From the NCBI RefSeq assembly GCF_001435845.1, contig NZ_CM003596.1:930001-994000 (forward strand): 64,000 bases of DNA, read 5' to 3'. Below the pieces are notes generated by a model. That model was not told where the DNA came from and did not search any database. It worked only from the letters and a program-made list of their open reading frames with translations. This document shows, piece after piece, positions 34,913-46,944 of this stretch. The position numbers and the translations under genes were made by a program. The stretch's first letter is position 1; each line of letters begins with the position of its first letter. The stretch is from Psychrobacter sp. P11G3. Lineage in GTDB: Bacteria; Pseudomonadota; Gammaproteobacteria; Pseudomonadales; Moraxellaceae.

Positions 34913-34929
34913 ATGCCTAACGTTTGGCA

Positions 34930-36144
34930 TTACAACCATTTCAATCTTTTAAAGTTATAGTACAGATAGCTACATAAGGCGATAATAATGGCCATAATGA
35001 TAAGGTAAGAGTACTTCCAATGCAGCTCAGGCATAAAGTCAAAGTTCATGCCATAGATACCAGCGATAGCTGTCGGTACTGCTAAAATACCTGCCCATGC
35101 AGCGAGCTTACGCACCACTTCATTCTGACCCATATTGACCATCGCCATATAGGTATTCATCACCACGCTTAGCATTTCATTGAGACCATTAATAGCATCT
35201 AGTGAGTGCAACAGGTGATCGTTAACATCGCGAAAGTAAGGCTTAGCGGCTTGAGAAAACCCAGAGACAATCTCACTTTTTTTATGATTGATAAAAAAGC
35301 TACAGATGTCTTGCACAGGTAAGATAATGGCACGCATATGTACCAGTTGCGATTTAAGCTCGTAGAGGTTTTTTAGCGTACCTTTATCAAACTCAGAAGT
35401 AAATACGTAGCGTTCTTGCTCGCGCAAGTAACGGCCCAATCGATCGGTAATCGGCATATAGTTATCAACGATAAAATCGAGGATAGCATGCAGTACAAAG
35501 ATAGGGCCCATGCGTAACTTTTCAGGGCGACGATGGCAGTGCTCACGGACAGGTGCATAAGAGTTTGACGGGCCATTGCGAATTGTAATGAGGTAGTTTT
35601 TACCCATAAATATCGCAGTAGTACCATAACGAATGACATTGTCTTCTAGCTTAGCCGTACGTAGCACCACAAAGACCATGTCATTATCGTAGTTTTCGAC
35701 CTTGGCACGTTGATGATCAGCAAAGGCATCTTCAATTGCTAGCTCATGCAGGTCAAAGGCTTCTTTTACTTTAACCATGGTTTCTAAGCTTGGATCATAT
35801 AGCCCAAGCCAAATAAATTGACCGTTGTTCCCTAGAGTACGACTTACATCATTGAGCGCCACTCTATTAAGGTTCTCACCTGTTTTACGTGAGTAAGCGT
35901 AGCAATTGACCACTTCACCTGCACTTGATGAATCAATATCTTCATAGCGTTCAGAGTCAGGATCGTAGACCGTCATGGTCTCAATAGTATCTTCAGTAGT
36001 GGCGTCCACATCACCATAAATATAGCTATCATCATCGTCCAAATAGAGATGCTTGTCATTCATATTGGCATAGATATGATTCATATTGGAATCAGGGGCA
36101 ATATGAGCCGTTTTTTTAATCAATTGATTATTATCATTTTCCAT
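34930..36144 (-). CDS. corA: CorA family magnesium/divalent cation transporter
   Basis: CorA is a homopentameric inner-membrane Mg2+ channel with a large cytoplasmic funnel. The C-terminus has two membrane segments with the signature GMN (YGMNFDFMPELHW) between them, followed by a basic tail KRLKWL. Upstream, FIWLGLYDPSLETMVKVKEA, LHELAIEDAFADHQRAKVEN and LRTAKLEDNVIRYGTTAIFM match the CorA funnel. An acidic N-terminal extension of about 60 residues (DDDDSYIYGDVDATTED) is unusual and could influence gating, a guess. The ATG at 36144 has AGGA 6 nt upstream and is preferred over the one at 36159. Confidence 0.93.
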   Translation of the reverse strand: MENDNNQLIKKTAHIAPDSNMNHIYANMNDKHLYLDDDDSYIYGDVDATTEDTIETMTVYDPDSERYEDIDSSSAGEVVNCYAYSRKTGENLNRVALNDVSRTLGNNGQFIWLGLYDPSLETMVKVKEAFDLHELAIEDAFADHQRAKVENYDNDMVFVVLRTAKLEDNVIRYGTTAIFMGKNYLITIRNGPSNSYAPVREHCHRRPEKLRMGPIFVLHAILDFIVDNYMPITDRLGRYLREQERYVFTSEFDKGTLKNLYELKSQLVHMRAIILPVQDICSFFINHKKSEIVSGFSQAAKPYFRDVNDHLLHSLDAINGLNEMLSVVMNTYMAMVNMGQNEVVRKLAAWAGILAVPTAIAGIYGMNFDFMPELHWKYSYLIIMAIIIALCSYLYYNFKRLKWL

Positions 36145-36229
36145 ATACTTTCCTGTCATATAATAAAAAACTTCAATAATCCAAATATACTGTGAACGCT
36201 GCTAAGGTTTTATCGTGTGCCAATACTAT

Positions 36230-36619
36230 CTATAGGGCATAGCTTTTTAGCGTATCGATATCTACCAATGCCAATAGGCTCTCGTGACACGCTTCTAACT
36301 TGATTTGCGGTGCAATATCGAAGTCCAATGCTTCAACCCAACGTAGCGCGCAGATGCACCAGTAGTCACCAGGTTTGAGACCAGGAAAGTTGTATTCAGG
36401 TAGTGGGGTAATTAGGTCGTTACCGCGACTGGCAGAGAAGTTTAAAAATTCACTGGTCATCTTGGCGCAGACGGTATGTTGACCGACATCATGGTTGCCA
36501 GTATGACAAAAACCATTGCGATAATAGCCAGTAATGGGATCGAAACAACAGCTGGCAAGTGCGGTGCCTAAGACATTGGTTTGGTTGATGGCAGGGTTTG
36601 GGTGGTAATCAGATGACAT
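36230..36619 (-). CDS. DUF2237 family protein
   Basis: A conserved protein of unknown function, 129 residues. NVLGTALASCCFDPITGYYR, GNHDVGQHTVCAKMTSEFLN, FSASRGNDLITPLPEYNFPG and LKPGDYWCICALRWVEAL are the conserved blocks of the family, whose cysteines and histidines suggest a metal site, not demonstrated. GGAAG lies 4 nt before the ATG. It lies on the same strand upstream of corA, 85 nt away, possibly with its own promoter. Confidence 0.85.
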   Translation of the reverse strand: MSSDYHPNPAINQTNVLGTALASCCFDPITGYYRNGFCHTGNHDVGQHTVCAKMTSEFLNFSASRGNDLITPLPEYNFPGLKPGDYWCICALRWVEALDFDIAPQIKLEACHESLLALVDIDTLKSYAL

Positions 36620-37107
36620 AAGGCTTCCGAGATAAAAATATGTGTTAGTGTATCATGAGTCTGTGCCGAAGACGCTGCCGTAATCACGCTCATTATCTTA
36701 TGGTTAACAAAAAATAAACCTCTTGGCTATTCGCCCAATATTGAGCCAAATATATCAATGATGACTGTTACATCTGCTAAGCTCATAAGCGGCAATTGAA
36801 CTGTAATTAGATAGTGATTGTGGCTAATTGTCACTAGGCGAACCTTGAGTGCTATGCTAAACTAAAGCATAAAGTGCCTTGATTATTTGTCGCAATTTTT
36901 TAGCGCATAAAGATACTCGTCTTATCATTCTAAATTATACTTATTATTCACCCTTTTGGGGTTACCTGGTTTGTTTATAAATAATTGGGTCAATGATGTT
37001 GCGCGTTAAAAATAAACACACACAGCGTCAATACCCGGCAAATCACCCTTTAAGTACCGCATCAGTACCGCGTTTTTGGTAAGCGATACGCCAAACAAGG
37101 ATTTATT
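36620..37107. other. Intergenic region before hisZ
   Basis: About 490 nt between divergent DUF2237 and hisZ. No open frame, RNA gene or convincing hairpin was recognised. Promoters for both neighbours must lie here, but no clear pair of boxes stands out. Confidence 0.45.
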
Positions 37108-38406
37108 GTGTCTGTTAGTTCTGATTCTGCAAAACCTGACCAGCCAAACTCTACCAATGAAACAGTGTCTCAGCCTGCCGAAAACAGTGCTGCACCCAAT
37201 CGTATGCCATATTTGAGTAACTTTGGCAGTGATGTTGCCAATAGTTGGCTATTGCCTGATGGGGTGGTTGATGTCCTGTTTGAAGATGCGCATAAGCAAG
37301 AAGTGCTTAGACATCAGTTAATCGAGCAGCTTATTACTCATGGTTATCAGCTGGTTTGTCCACCGATGATCGAGTTTACTGAGTCTTTGCTAAGTGATGC
37401 ATCAGAAGATCTGAAACGTCAAACCTTTAAAATTATCGATCAGTTGACTGGTCGCCTAATGGGCGTGCGCGCTGACATCACCCCGCAGATTTTGCGTATA
37501 GATGCGCATCATGGTGGTACGGGTATTGCGCGTTATTGCTACGTTGGTGATGTGATTCATACCTTGCCATCAGGACTGTTTGGCTCTCGTACGCCGCTAC
37601 AGTTGGGTGCTGAGATATTTGGCTGTGCGTCACTAGCGGCAGATATTGAGCTGATAGACGTGCTATTTACGATGGTAAACAAACTCAATATGAGTGCAGC
37701 GCTTCATATCGATTTGGGTCACGTAGCGATATTCAAACGTTTGGCTGAATTGGCTGAATTGTCAGACAGTGATACTGAGCAATTGATGTACTTATATGCC
37801 AATAAAAACTTACCAGAGCTCAAGCGTGTTTGTCGCGCTTTGCCAATGGGTGATGATTTTTATGTGTTGGCACGCTTTGGTCACGATATCGCAAACCTAT
37901 TAGCCAAATTATCAGATGCGGCGCAGCAAGACAGCCAAATCGCAACGGCAATTGATGAGCTACAGCGTTTGAAAAACTATCTACAAGACCAATGGCAGTG
38001 CCCAGTCAGTATTGATGTGACTGAGCTATCAGGCTATCACTATCATACTGGCATCGTCTTCAATGGTTATATCAATAGCGAAACGCAGCCACTAGTACGT
38101 GGTGGTCGTTTTGATGGTATGCAAAGCCAGACACAAGCGTTACGTGCAGCTACGGGTTTTAGTATGGATGTCAGCCGATTGTTGGCCCATACACAGTTAG
38201 ATGCGCCAACCGTTGTCTTGGTTGATTTTGCTGCTTTGTCTAATGCAAACACAGATGAGATGCAGACGCTAATGCAACAAGTAGAGAGTCTACGTCAGCA
38301 AGGCTATCGCGTCACTATGCCGTTAGATGCACAGGACAGTCCAGATGATGTGACGCATCGTCTGAGCATGGCTGATGACAGTCAGTGGCAGCTACAAACT
38401 GTTTGA
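37108..38406 (+). CDS. hisZ: ATP phosphoribosyltransferase regulatory subunit HisZ
   Basis: HisZ is a catalytically inactive histidyl-tRNA-synthetase paralogue that assembles with short-form HisG to give the active, feedback-regulated first enzyme of histidine synthesis. It shows class II synthetase-like motifs LLPDGVVDVLFEDAHKQEVL, RADITPQILRIDAHH, RYCYVGDVI, LQLGAEIFG and YHYHTGIVFNGYI, and ends with GGRFDGM. A 35-residue Ser/Asn-rich N-terminal extension precedes the conserved part. The start is GTG at 37108, supported by AAGGA 6 nt before. No hisG is in the window; purA follows, an order found in many proteobacteria. Confidence 0.93.
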   Translation: MSVSSDSAKPDQPNSTNETVSQPAENSAAPNRMPYLSNFGSDVANSWLLPDGVVDVLFEDAHKQEVLRHQLIEQLITHGYQLVCPPMIEFTESLLSDASEDLKRQTFKIIDQLTGRLMGVRADITPQILRIDAHHGGTGIARYCYVGDVIHTLPSGLFGSRTPLQLGAEIFGCASLAADIELIDVLFTMVNKLNMSAALHIDLGHVAIFKRLAELAELSDSDTEQLMYLYANKNLPELKRVCRALPMGDDFYVLARFGHDIANLLAKLSDAAQQDSQIATAIDELQRLKNYLQDQWQCPVSIDVTELSGYHYHTGIVFNGYINSETQPLVRGGRFDGMQSQTQALRAATGFSMDVSRLLAHTQLDAPTVVLVDFAALSNANTDEMQTLMQQVESLRQQGYRVTMPLDAQDSPDDVTHRLSMADDSQWQLQTV

Positions 38407-38596
38407 CAGTAGGCTATTGAATGGCGCACGCGGCGCACGTAGCCAAGATTATTCAGTACAGATTACGAGAACGCAAAATTATTCGTTAGATATCTCAGTG
38501 TTTCTATTTCATAAATCACTTAGATAAAAAGATATAGCTAAGAAAATCATTTTAATTTTCAGCTTTTATTGCACACACCTCAATACATAAAGGTAA

Positions 38597-39895
<1,299 letters not shown>

Positions 39896-39935
39896 TTTGT
39901 ACTACAAACTTGATTAAATAGTTTTGAGTATTAAT

Positions 39936-39967
39936 AAAAAACCCCGATGCTGAGCGTTGGGGTTTTT
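39936..39967 (+). terminator. Rho-independent terminator of purA
   Basis: AAAAAACCCC (39936-39945) pairs with GGGGTTTTT (39959-39967) around a GC-containing loop. The T-run on the 3' side and its position 41 nt after the stop fit a purA terminator. Confidence 0.85.
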
Positions 39968-40226
39968 GCTTTTGTTAGAACTTATAGCATTATCAACGAC
40001 TAATGCACAATAAATTTACTTTTATGCAAGGTATGGTCATAAATTAACCCTATCATTTATGGCCTTAATCATTATAATAGGCAGCAATCCGATGTTGGCG
40101 CTTATGGTTATACACTGATATACCATGAGTTGTGTAAAACAGTCCAAGTCAACATTGTGGCTAAAGCTAAAACAACGCATTAATTTTTCATATTTTATTG
40201 AATTTATCATTTATTAGGAGCTTCTC

Positions 40227-40658
40227 ATGGCTAACGAACGTACTTTATCTATCATCAAACCTGACGCAGTTGCTGGCAACCACATCGGCGCTATCTATAG
40301 CCGTTTTGAACAAGCTGGTCTAAAAATCGTTGCAGCTAAAATGCTACAACTTGATGATGAAAAAGCAGGCGGTTTTTATGCTGAGCACGCTGAGCGTCCA
40401 TTTTACAATGACCTAAAATCTTTCATGATGTCAGGTCCAGTATTGGTATCAGTATTAGAAGGCGAAAACGCTATCGCTCAACATCGTGAAATCATGGGTG
40501 CAACTAACCCAAAAGAAGCTGCTGAAGGCACTATCCGTGCAGACTTCGCTAGCAGCATCGACGAAAACGCAGTACATGGTTCAGATTCAGCTGAATCAGC
40601 AGCACGTGAAATCAGCTACTTCTTCAGCGATGATGAAGTTTGTGCACGTACGCGTTAA
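40227..40658 (+). CDS. ndk: Nucleoside diphosphate kinase Ndk
   Basis: Ndk equilibrates nucleoside di- and triphosphates through a phosphohistidine. The protein [15 protein letters not shown] has the active-site His117 in NAVHGSDS and full conservation of the nucleotide-binding region. At 143 residues it has normal length. AGGAG lies 7 nt before the ATG. A TATAAT at 40073-40078 is the likely -10 in the 260-nt region following the purA terminator. Codon use is of the highly expressed type. Confidence 0.98.
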   Translation: MANERTLSIIKPDAVAGNHIGAIYSRFEQAGLKIVAAKMLQLDDEKAGGFYAEHAERPFYNDLKSFMMSGPVLVSVLEGENAIAQHREIMGATNPKEAAEGTIRADFASSIDENAVHGSDSAESAAREISYFFSDDEVCARTR

Positions 40659-40719
40659 TAGCAGCGGTTATTAATGTCAGCTATTATTTAGCATATTGAT
40701 TGTTAATAATTGGTTGTGC

Positions 40720-40754
40720 AAGACGGCTTATATCTTATGGGTATAGGCCGTTTT
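40720..40754 (+). terminator. Rho-independent terminator of ndk
   Basis: AAGACGGCTTATATC pairs with GGGTATAGGCCGTTTT through several G-T pairs and a short loop, with a T-run at the 3' end. It is about 60 nt after the ndk stop. Confidence 0.7.
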
Positions 40755-40776
40755 CGCTATAAATCGTTTTAGCTAT

Positions 40777-40803
40777 TTGCCAACAGGCAACTTCGATTAT
40801 AAT
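40777..40803 (+). promoter_or_regulatory. Candidate promoter of rlmN
   Basis: TTGCCA (40777-40782) and a perfect TATAAT (40798-40803) are spaced by 15 nt, somewhat short. They lie 200 nt before rlmN, just after the ndk terminator. The rest of the 344-nt intergenic region shows nothing further. Confidence 0.45.
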
Positions 40804-41002
40804 AGCGCAATCTAGATTGAAATTGTCCGACGTTTCCCTCATTATTAGTTTTAACTAGCGTTATCAATCCCTTATCAGCATGTTTTTGTCAATTTAGAAA
40901 ACTGCGCTCATAGCGGATTGCTCATGCACTCACGTATGTATGGCAAAGCCCATATAAATAATTGCACCGCTTATCTAAGCTCCTGCAAAAAGGTTACCTA
41001 TT

Positions 41003-42232
41003 ATGTCAACTGTTCAAGCACCTACTCAGCACGTACCTGCTAAGATTACTGATAGCATCAAGCTAGTAGATGAGGCACATGCCAAAACCAATCTATTGGG
41101 TATGACGCAAGCGCAACTGGCTGATTACTTCAAGAGTATTGGCGAAAAACCATTCCGCTCAACTCAAGTGATTAAATGGATTTATCAGCATGGCGTGACA
41201 GATTTTGAGCAAATGACCAATTTGAGTAAGTCATTACGAGATAAGTTATCGCTTAATGCTTGTGTGGTACCGCCCAAAGTGATTCATCGTCAATATAGTG
41301 ATGATGGTACGCGTAAATGGGTATTTGAAGTCACCGGCGGCTCGTTGGTTGAGACGGTGCTTATCCCTGCAGATGATAGCAAGTTAAATGGCCGTAAGAC
41401 ATTATGCGTGTCTTCTCAAGTAGGCTGTGCACTAGACTGTAGCTTCTGTAGTACGGGCAAGCAAGGGTTTGAGCGTGACTTAAGTGCGGCTGAAATTATC
41501 GGTCAGTTATGGGTCGCTAATGCGTCATATATGACAGATGAAAATGAAAGTTTAGAAAACGTCGACCATAGCCTATGGGAAAATAACGTCACCAACGTGG
41601 TGATGATGGGCATGGGTGAGCCGCTATTGAACTATAAACCTGTCGTAGGTTCAATGGAGTTGATGCTAAGCGATCATGCTTATGGACTGTCAAAGCGTCG
41701 CGTCACGTTATCGACTTCTGGTGTCGTTCCGAAAATGTATCAGCTAGCACAAGACATCGATGTGGCATTGGCTATTTCACTGCATGCACCAAATGATGAG
41801 CTGCGTAACGAGCTGGTACCAATTAATAAAAAATATCCGTTAGAAGAGCTGATTGCAGCGGCAAAAAACTATGTCTATGATGTCAATCCACGTCATAAGA
41901 AGCACGTTACGATTGAATATGTGATGCTTGATGGCGTCAATGACAGTAATGAGCATGCCCATCAGTTGGTTGCGTTATTAGAAGGGTTACCAAGTAAGAT
42001 TAACCTTATTCCGTTCAACCCATTCCCACATGCACCGTATGACAAATCAAGCAACAACCGTATTCATGCGTTTAGTAATATATTGAGCGAAGCAGGTTTT
42101 GTTTGTACCATTCGTCAAACCCGTGGTGATGACATCGATGCTGCTTGTGGCCAATTGGTTGGACAAGTGGCGGATCGTACTAGACGCTCAGCCGCATGGC
42201 AGCAGAGCATTAAAGATCGTGAAAGTGTTTAG
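41003..42232 (+). CDS. rlmN: Dual-specificity 23S rRNA/tRNA adenine C2-methyltransferase RlmN
   Basis: RlmN is a radical SAM enzyme that methylates A2503 of 23S rRNA and A37 of some tRNAs. The cluster motif C142-ALD-C146-SF-C149 follows SSQVG, and [48 protein letters not shown] and the C-terminal [13 protein letters not shown] with the catalytic Cys are diagnostic. A 30-residue N-terminal extension precedes the conserved LLGMTQAQL. At 409 residues it is slightly long. It is followed 180 nt later by pilF, the usual order. Confidence 0.96.
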   Translation: MSTVQAPTQHVPAKITDSIKLVDEAHAKTNLLGMTQAQLADYFKSIGEKPFRSTQVIKWIYQHGVTDFEQMTNLSKSLRDKLSLNACVVPPKVIHRQYSDDGTRKWVFEVTGGSLVETVLIPADDSKLNGRKTLCVSSQVGCALDCSFCSTGKQGFERDLSAAEIIGQLWVANASYMTDENESLENVDHSLWENNVTNVVMMGMGEPLLNYKPVVGSMELMLSDHAYGLSKRRVTLSTSGVVPKMYQLAQDIDVALAISLHAPNDELRNELVPINKKYPLEELIAAAKNYVYDVNPRHKKHVTIEYVMLDGVNDSNEHAHQLVALLEGLPSKINLIPFNPFPHAPYDKSSNNRIHAFSNILSEAGFVCTIRQTRGDDIDAACGQLVGQVADRTRRSAAWQQSIKDRESV

Positions 42233-42430
42233 TAGTCTTTGAGAGAATAAGCGTTATATATGACTGGTATAGCGTTTTAGCTGTCTTTTGTCTGTCGCAA
42301 TGGTAAGAAAATGTAGCAATGACTGTCAAGATTGCAGAACGTGGCAATTAATAACAACTAAATTGTACTTATAGGGGTTAAATCTATTAAACTGAGGCCT
42401 CGAAGATCGAACGCATTGAATCCCAGTTTT

Positions 42431-43378
42431 ATGATGGCGGCTATGATGACTTCTAAAAATTCTTGTCAGTTCAAATATCAAAAATCATTTTCTAAATTTT
42501 ATAAGCAGTCGAGTATTAGTGCTGCCCAAACCGCTTTGCCAAAGCGTGCAGTGCTGTCGGCAGTATTTGGCGTCCTTGTATTAAGTGGCTGTCAGACCAC
42601 CCCGACTAATGATTTGCTAGGCAACTCTCCTTATCAAACATCTACGCGCGCTAGCAACGATCGAAATTTAGATCAGCAGGAAATCGCCCGTGTACGTACC
42701 TCACTTGCCGCGCAATACATCCGAAAAAATGAGCTAGATACCGCGCAGCAGCAGCTCGAAAAAGCCTTTGCTGCCGATAGCCGTTATGCGCCAGCCTATG
42801 ATATGATGGGCGTTTTGTTGCAGCAAGAAGGCAGCCGTATCAATCTAGCCAAAGCTGATGAGTACTTCAAAAAAGCAATCGCGCTAGATAAAGACTTTGT
42901 ACAAGCACACAATAATTATGGCGTGTATCTGTCACAGACGAAGCGCTACCGTGAAGCAGCAGAACAGTTTGAGATTGCAGGGGCGTCGCTAGGCTATGAA
43001 GGCCGTATTGGCGCGCTAGAAAACCTAGGTCGTACTTATCTACAGTTAGGTGATGATAGTGCCGCTTCAAAAGCATTTTTACGGGCACTTGATGGCAATC
43101 GTAATAGCATCATTGCTCATATCGAATTGGTAGATTTGCTGCTCGACCAACAGCGTGTACCTCAGGCACAGAGACTGTATGATGAGACGCTGATATTGGT
43201 GCAGGGGCAGGGTATTAGCCCGCGCTTGCTCTTACAAGGTATCAAGCTTGCAGCAGCACAAAATAATATAACAACGCGCCAGCAATTGGCACAGCAGCTT
43301 TTATCCGCTTATCCGCTAAGTGATGAAGCAAAACAACTTAAGACTTGGCTTAACAATCCAGAGGCACCATGGAAATGA
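42431..43378 (+). CDS. pilF: Type IV pilus biogenesis/stability lipoprotein PilF (PilW)
   Basis: PilF is an outer-membrane lipoprotein with tetratricopeptide repeats that helps PilQ secretin assembly. A lipobox LVLSGC precedes QTTPTND, and TPR units follow from residue about 85 (AAQYIRKNELDTAQQQLEKA, YAPAYDMMGVLLQQEGSRIN, AHNNYGVYLSQTKRYREAAE, ENLGRTYLQLGDDSAASKAF). The frame opens at a TTG (42416); ATG codons at 42431, 42434, 42443 and 42446 are all possible. Each leaves an oddly long n-region before the signal core, so the start is uncertain. It overlaps the next gene by 10 nt. Confidence 0.85.
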   Translation: MMAAMMTSKNSCQFKYQKSFSKFYKQSSISAAQTALPKRAVLSAVFGVLVLSGCQTTPTNDLLGNSPYQTSTRASNDRNLDQQEIARVRTSLAAQYIRKNELDTAQQQLEKAFAADSRYAPAYDMMGVLLQQEGSRINLAKADEYFKKAIALDKDFVQAHNNYGVYLSQTKRYREAAEQFEIAGASLGYEGRIGALENLGRTYLQLGDDSAASKAFLRALDGNRNSIIAHIELVDLLLDQQRVPQAQRLYDETLILVQGQGISPRLLLQGIKLAAAQNNITTRQQLAQQLLSAYPLSDEAKQLKTWLNNPEAPWK

Positions 43379-44187
43379 TCACCCCATCATCTAACACTCA
43401 ATCTAACGCTCAGGGATCATTTGGTGCCGTGTTGCAGCAAGCCCGTAAAAACAAGCAAGTAACTTTAGAAGCAGCGGCGGCTGAGCTGTTCATTCTAAAG
43501 CGTCATTTGGAGGCCTTAGAAAGCGAAAACTTCGCTGAGCTACCACAGGCTGCATTTGCTCGTGGTTTTGCGATTAACTATGCCAAATATTTGGGCTTAG
43601 ATTCAGCAAAAATCGCTAGTAGCTTCGATGCTGCCTATCCTAATGAGCTAAAGGCCAAATCAACCAGCAATATCGATACGCCACTACGCCCAATGGGGAC
43701 TTTGCAGCGTGATACTCACAACCGCATCCGCTTTAACCCACTATTGATCATAGGCGTTATCGGATTGATTATCTTGGCGGTGTTCCTATTCCGCATGGTG
43801 AGTAACGCTAGCAAAGAAAACACACAAGAGCCTGTATCAGCTGTTGAAGACATGTCAGCGATAGAGCAAGCGCAAGGTGCCGCCATCAATAGTGATGCAA
43901 GTGGCGTTGGTGCTTCTGGCTCTGCATTGAATCTAGGTGATGCTGCAACGACTGCTACCCTAAACCTTGTATTGACAAGCGACGCTGTGGTTAGTATCAC
44001 GGATGCTTCTGGAAACAGTCTAATAAATGGCTCTCAGTCTGCAGGTAATTATGACTTGTCAGGTATGCCACCGTTTAATGTGCAGATTGATAATATCGAC
44101 AATGTTAGCTTGATGCTCAATCAACAACCAGTTGCGTTAGAGACGTATGCAACAGATAAGCAAGCTACTTTTGAATTGGCACCATAG
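43369..44187 (+). CDS. rodZ: RodZ-like helix-turn-helix membrane protein
   Basis: RodZ links the MreB cytoskeleton to the cell-wall elongation machinery. The N-terminal Xre-type HTH (FGAVLQQARKNKQVTLEAAA, ELFILKRHLEALESENFAEL, PQAAFARGFAINYAKYLGL) is typical of the YfgA/RodZ group. One membrane segment follows (NPLLIIGVIGLIILAVFLF), then a Ser/Ala-rich periplasmic linker and a small C-terminal beta domain (LNLVLTSDAVVSITDASGNS). At 272 residues it is shorter than the Escherichia coli protein. GAGG is close to the ATG at 43369. Position between pilF and ispG is the conserved one. Confidence 0.88.
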   Translation: MEMITPSSNTQSNAQGSFGAVLQQARKNKQVTLEAAAAELFILKRHLEALESENFAELPQAAFARGFAINYAKYLGLDSAKIASSFDAAYPNELKAKSTSNIDTPLRPMGTLQRDTHNRIRFNPLLIIGVIGLIILAVFLFRMVSNASKENTQEPVSAVEDMSAIEQAQGAAINSDASGVGASGSALNLGDAATTATLNLVLTSDAVVSITDASGNSLINGSQSAGNYDLSGMPPFNVQIDNIDNVSLMLNQQPVALETYATDKQATFELAP

Positions 44188-44212
44188 TCAGTTGCATAAG
44201 CGCCAAATTTAA

Positions 44213-44274
44213 ATAAAGCACTCATATGTTTGGATGAAGCATCCATGTGTTTGAATAAAGCGAATATGTGTAGG
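44213..44274 (+). repeat. Imperfect 21-bp tandem repeat between rodZ and ispG
   Basis: Three consecutive units (44213-44233, 44234-44254, 44255-44274) share the pattern AT-A/G-AAGC followed by CATATGTTTGG-like sequence, differing at several positions each. No function is suggested by the sequence. Confidence 0.55.
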
Positions 44275-44345
44275 CTGATTTAGCTGGTTTATATTATATG
44301 TACAAAGGCCTAGGGCTTTTCTATTTTTGATTCAAGGATTTATGT

Positions 44346-45461
44346 ATGTCAATGCCATCGCCTATTAATCGTCGTCTGACCAAAAAAATCTATGTCGGTG
44401 ATGTCGCGGTTGGTGGTGATGCACCAATTAGCGTACAGAGCATGACCAACACTGACACCTGTGATGTAGCAGCAACGGTCGCTCAAATCGAGCGTTGTGT
44501 CGAAGCAGGTGCAGATTTGATGCGCGTATCAACGCCAACGATGGATACGGTCAAAGCCTTTGGTGAAATTCGCAAACTGGTAAGCGTGCCTTTGATCGCT
44601 GACGTGCATTTTGATCATAAAATCGCTTTGGCCGTTGCTGAAGCGGGCGCTGACTGCTTACGTATCAATCCCGGTAACATTGGTAGCGATGCCAAAGTAC
44701 GTGAAGTGGTCGCTTGTGCCAAGTATCATAATATTCCTATTCGTATTGGCGTCAACGCTGGCTCTTTAGAAAAAGACATACAGCGTAAGTATACTGAGCC
44801 AACTGGCGAGGCAATGCTTGAATCGGCAATGCGCCATATCGACATTTTAGAGCGTCTTAATTTTGACCAGTACAAAGTATCTGTCAAAGCCAGTAACGTG
44901 TTTTTGACACTGGATGCTTATCGTTTAATATCAGCGCAAATTGATAATCCATTACATTTGGGCGTGACGGAAGCGGGTGTCTACCGTACGGGCGCTGTTA
45001 AATCTGCTATTGCGCTAGGTGGATTATTGCTAGATGGTATTGGCGATACCATTCGTATCTCATTGGCCGCCGAGCCTGAAGAAGAGATTAAGATTGGTTT
45101 TGATATCTTAAAATCGCTTAATATTCGTTCGAATGGCGTAAACTTTATCGCCTGTCCAAGCTGCTCGCGTCAAGAGTTTGATGTAATTAAAGTAATGACA
45201 GCGTTAGAGTCGCGCTTAGAAGATATTCGTGAACCGATGAATTTATCCGTGATCGGCTGCAAGGTGAATGGTCCAGGAGAGGCAAAAGAGGCCGATATCG
45301 GTATCGTTGGTGCTGCCCCTAGATCACTGGTGTATCGTATGGGTGAAAAAAGCCACCTTATCGATACAGGCAATTTGGTTGATGAAATAGAAGGTATGGT
45401 TCGCGCCCATGCAGAAGACTTGGCAAAAAAACGTGAAAATGAAATCATTCGCGTAAAATAA
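44346..45461 (+). CDS. ispG: 4-hydroxy-3-methylbut-2-enyl diphosphate synthase IspG (GcpE)
   Basis: IspG carries out the penultimate step of the MEP isoprenoid pathway with a [4Fe-4S] cluster. Motifs are [57 protein letters not shown], and the cluster cysteines in [14 protein letters not shown] and [20 protein letters not shown]. The 371 residues are normal. AAGGA lies 7 nt before the ATG at 44346. It is the third gene in the pilF-rodZ-ispG-hisS series. Confidence 0.97.
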   Translation: MSMPSPINRRLTKKIYVGDVAVGGDAPISVQSMTNTDTCDVAATVAQIERCVEAGADLMRVSTPTMDTVKAFGEIRKLVSVPLIADVHFDHKIALAVAEAGADCLRINPGNIGSDAKVREVVACAKYHNIPIRIGVNAGSLEKDIQRKYTEPTGEAMLESAMRHIDILERLNFDQYKVSVKASNVFLTLDAYRLISAQIDNPLHLGVTEAGVYRTGAVKSAIALGGLLLDGIGDTIRISLAAEPEEEIKIGFDILKSLNIRSNGVNFIACPSCSRQEFDVIKVMTALESRLEDIREPMNLSVIGCKVNGPGEAKEADIGIVGAAPRSLVYRMGEKSHLIDTGNLVDEIEGMVRAHAEDLAKKRENEIIRVK

Positions 45462-45584
45462 GTCATAGAATAGATTGATACGTTAGGCCATATCGTCACA
45501 GTGTCAATCACATATAGCGCTTATTTGAGTGCATAGAAAACAATAATAGAATACCTGTTAAACATTTAAGGATACGACCGTACC

Positions 45585-46874
45585 ATGATCAAAGCTATCA
45601 AAGGTTTTAATGATATTTTGCCTGACCAATCAGCAAAGTGGTTGCATTTAGAAGCGATATTGGCTGATGTGCTTGGTAGGTACGGTTACGAGCATATTCG
45701 CTTGCCAATCGTTGAACAAACGGATCTGTTTGCCCGTGCTATTGGCGGCGCGACTGACATCGTCGAAAAAGAAATGTACAGCTTTACTGATAAATCTGAG
45801 CCGCCAACGCCGTTAGCGCTACGTCCTGAAGGCACAGCTGGAGCAGTACGCGCAGTTATCGAGCACAACTTGCTACGTGGGGACACGCCTAAGCTTTGGT
45901 ACATCGGTCCGATGTTCCGCTACGAGCGTCCGCAAAAAGGCCGCTATCGTCAGTTTCATCAGTTAGGTGTCGAGAGCTTCGGTAGTGCACTACCAGATGC
46001 TGATGCTGAACTGATTGCGATGACTCATCTGATGTGGCAAGAGCTAGGTCTTAACAATGAGATGCGTTTGCAACTAAACAGTTTGGGTGAGCTGGATGAG
46101 CGTTATGCTTATCGCGAAGCATTGGTTACTTATTTGACTGATAAAAAAGACCAGCTAGACGAAGACAGCAAACGTCGTTTAACGACTAACCCTTTACGTA
46201 TCTTAGATAGCAAAGAAGCGAGTACGCAAGCAGTATTGGCAGATGCGCCAAAGCTTGCTGACTTCTTGGGTGAAGAGAGTGTGGCGCATTTTGAGCAAGT
46301 CAAAGCCTATCTGACTGCACTTAATATTGATTTTGAAATCAATCCGCACTTAGTACGTGGCCTTGATTATTACAATAAAACGGTATTTGAATGGGTAACG
46401 GACAAGCTTGGAAGCCAAGCTACTGTGTGTGCGGGTGGTCGTTATGACGGGCTAGTAGGGCAGTTAAAATCAATCGGTACAGATGGTAGTAAACCAGTAA
46501 AATCTGAGCCTGGTGTTGGTTTTGCAATGGGGCTTGAGCGTCTATTATTACTGATAGAAGCGGTAGCGCCGATTGCTGACATACCTGCTTGTGATGTATT
46601 CGTTGTGGCCCATCCTGAGGTATATAGTGCTGGTATAAGCTATGCACAGAACTTACGTCACAGTCGTCCAGATGTACGAGTAAAGATGGCCAGTGCCACG
46701 AGTCTAAAAGCGCAAATGAAGAAGGCAGACAAGTCAGGCGCGGCATTGACAGTCATCATCGCCCAGCAAGAGCTGGATGATCATACGATTAGTATTAAAG
46801 ACATGCAGACAGGTGAGCAAAAGACGGTCGCCCAAGATTGGTTATCAAATAAAGATAACTTTTCTCGTGGCTAG
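45585..46874 (+). CDS. hisS: Histidyl-tRNA synthetase HisS
   Basis: Class II synthetase charging tRNA-His. The N-terminal [17 protein letters not shown], motif 2 ([20 protein letters not shown]), the His-binding [15 protein letters not shown] and motif 3 ([14 protein letters not shown]) are all present, followed by the anticodon-binding domain ([13 protein letters not shown] onward). The length of 429 residues is standard. AAGGA is 11 nt before the ATG. A short palindrome TAGTCAATTTTTGACTA lies just after the stop (46872-46888). Confidence 0.98.
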   Translation: MIKAIKGFNDILPDQSAKWLHLEAILADVLGRYGYEHIRLPIVEQTDLFARAIGGATDIVEKEMYSFTDKSEPPTPLALRPEGTAGAVRAVIEHNLLRGDTPKLWYIGPMFRYERPQKGRYRQFHQLGVESFGSALPDADAELIAMTHLMWQELGLNNEMRLQLNSLGELDERYAYREALVTYLTDKKDQLDEDSKRRLTTNPLRILDSKEASTQAVLADAPKLADFLGEESVAHFEQVKAYLTALNIDFEINPHLVRGLDYYNKTVFEWVTDKLGSQATVCAGGRYDGLVGQLKSIGTDGSKPVKSEPGVGFAMGLERLLLLIEAVAPIADIPACDVFVVAHPEVYSAGISYAQNLRHSRPDVRVKMASATSLKAQMKKADKSGAALTVIIAQQELDDHTISIKDMQTGEQKTVAQDWLSNKDNFSRG

Positions 46875-46944
46875 TCAATTTTTGACTAATCAGCTTTGTT
46901 TGTCGCACCAGCAATTTAATGTAAATTTTATCAGGTAAATATAT

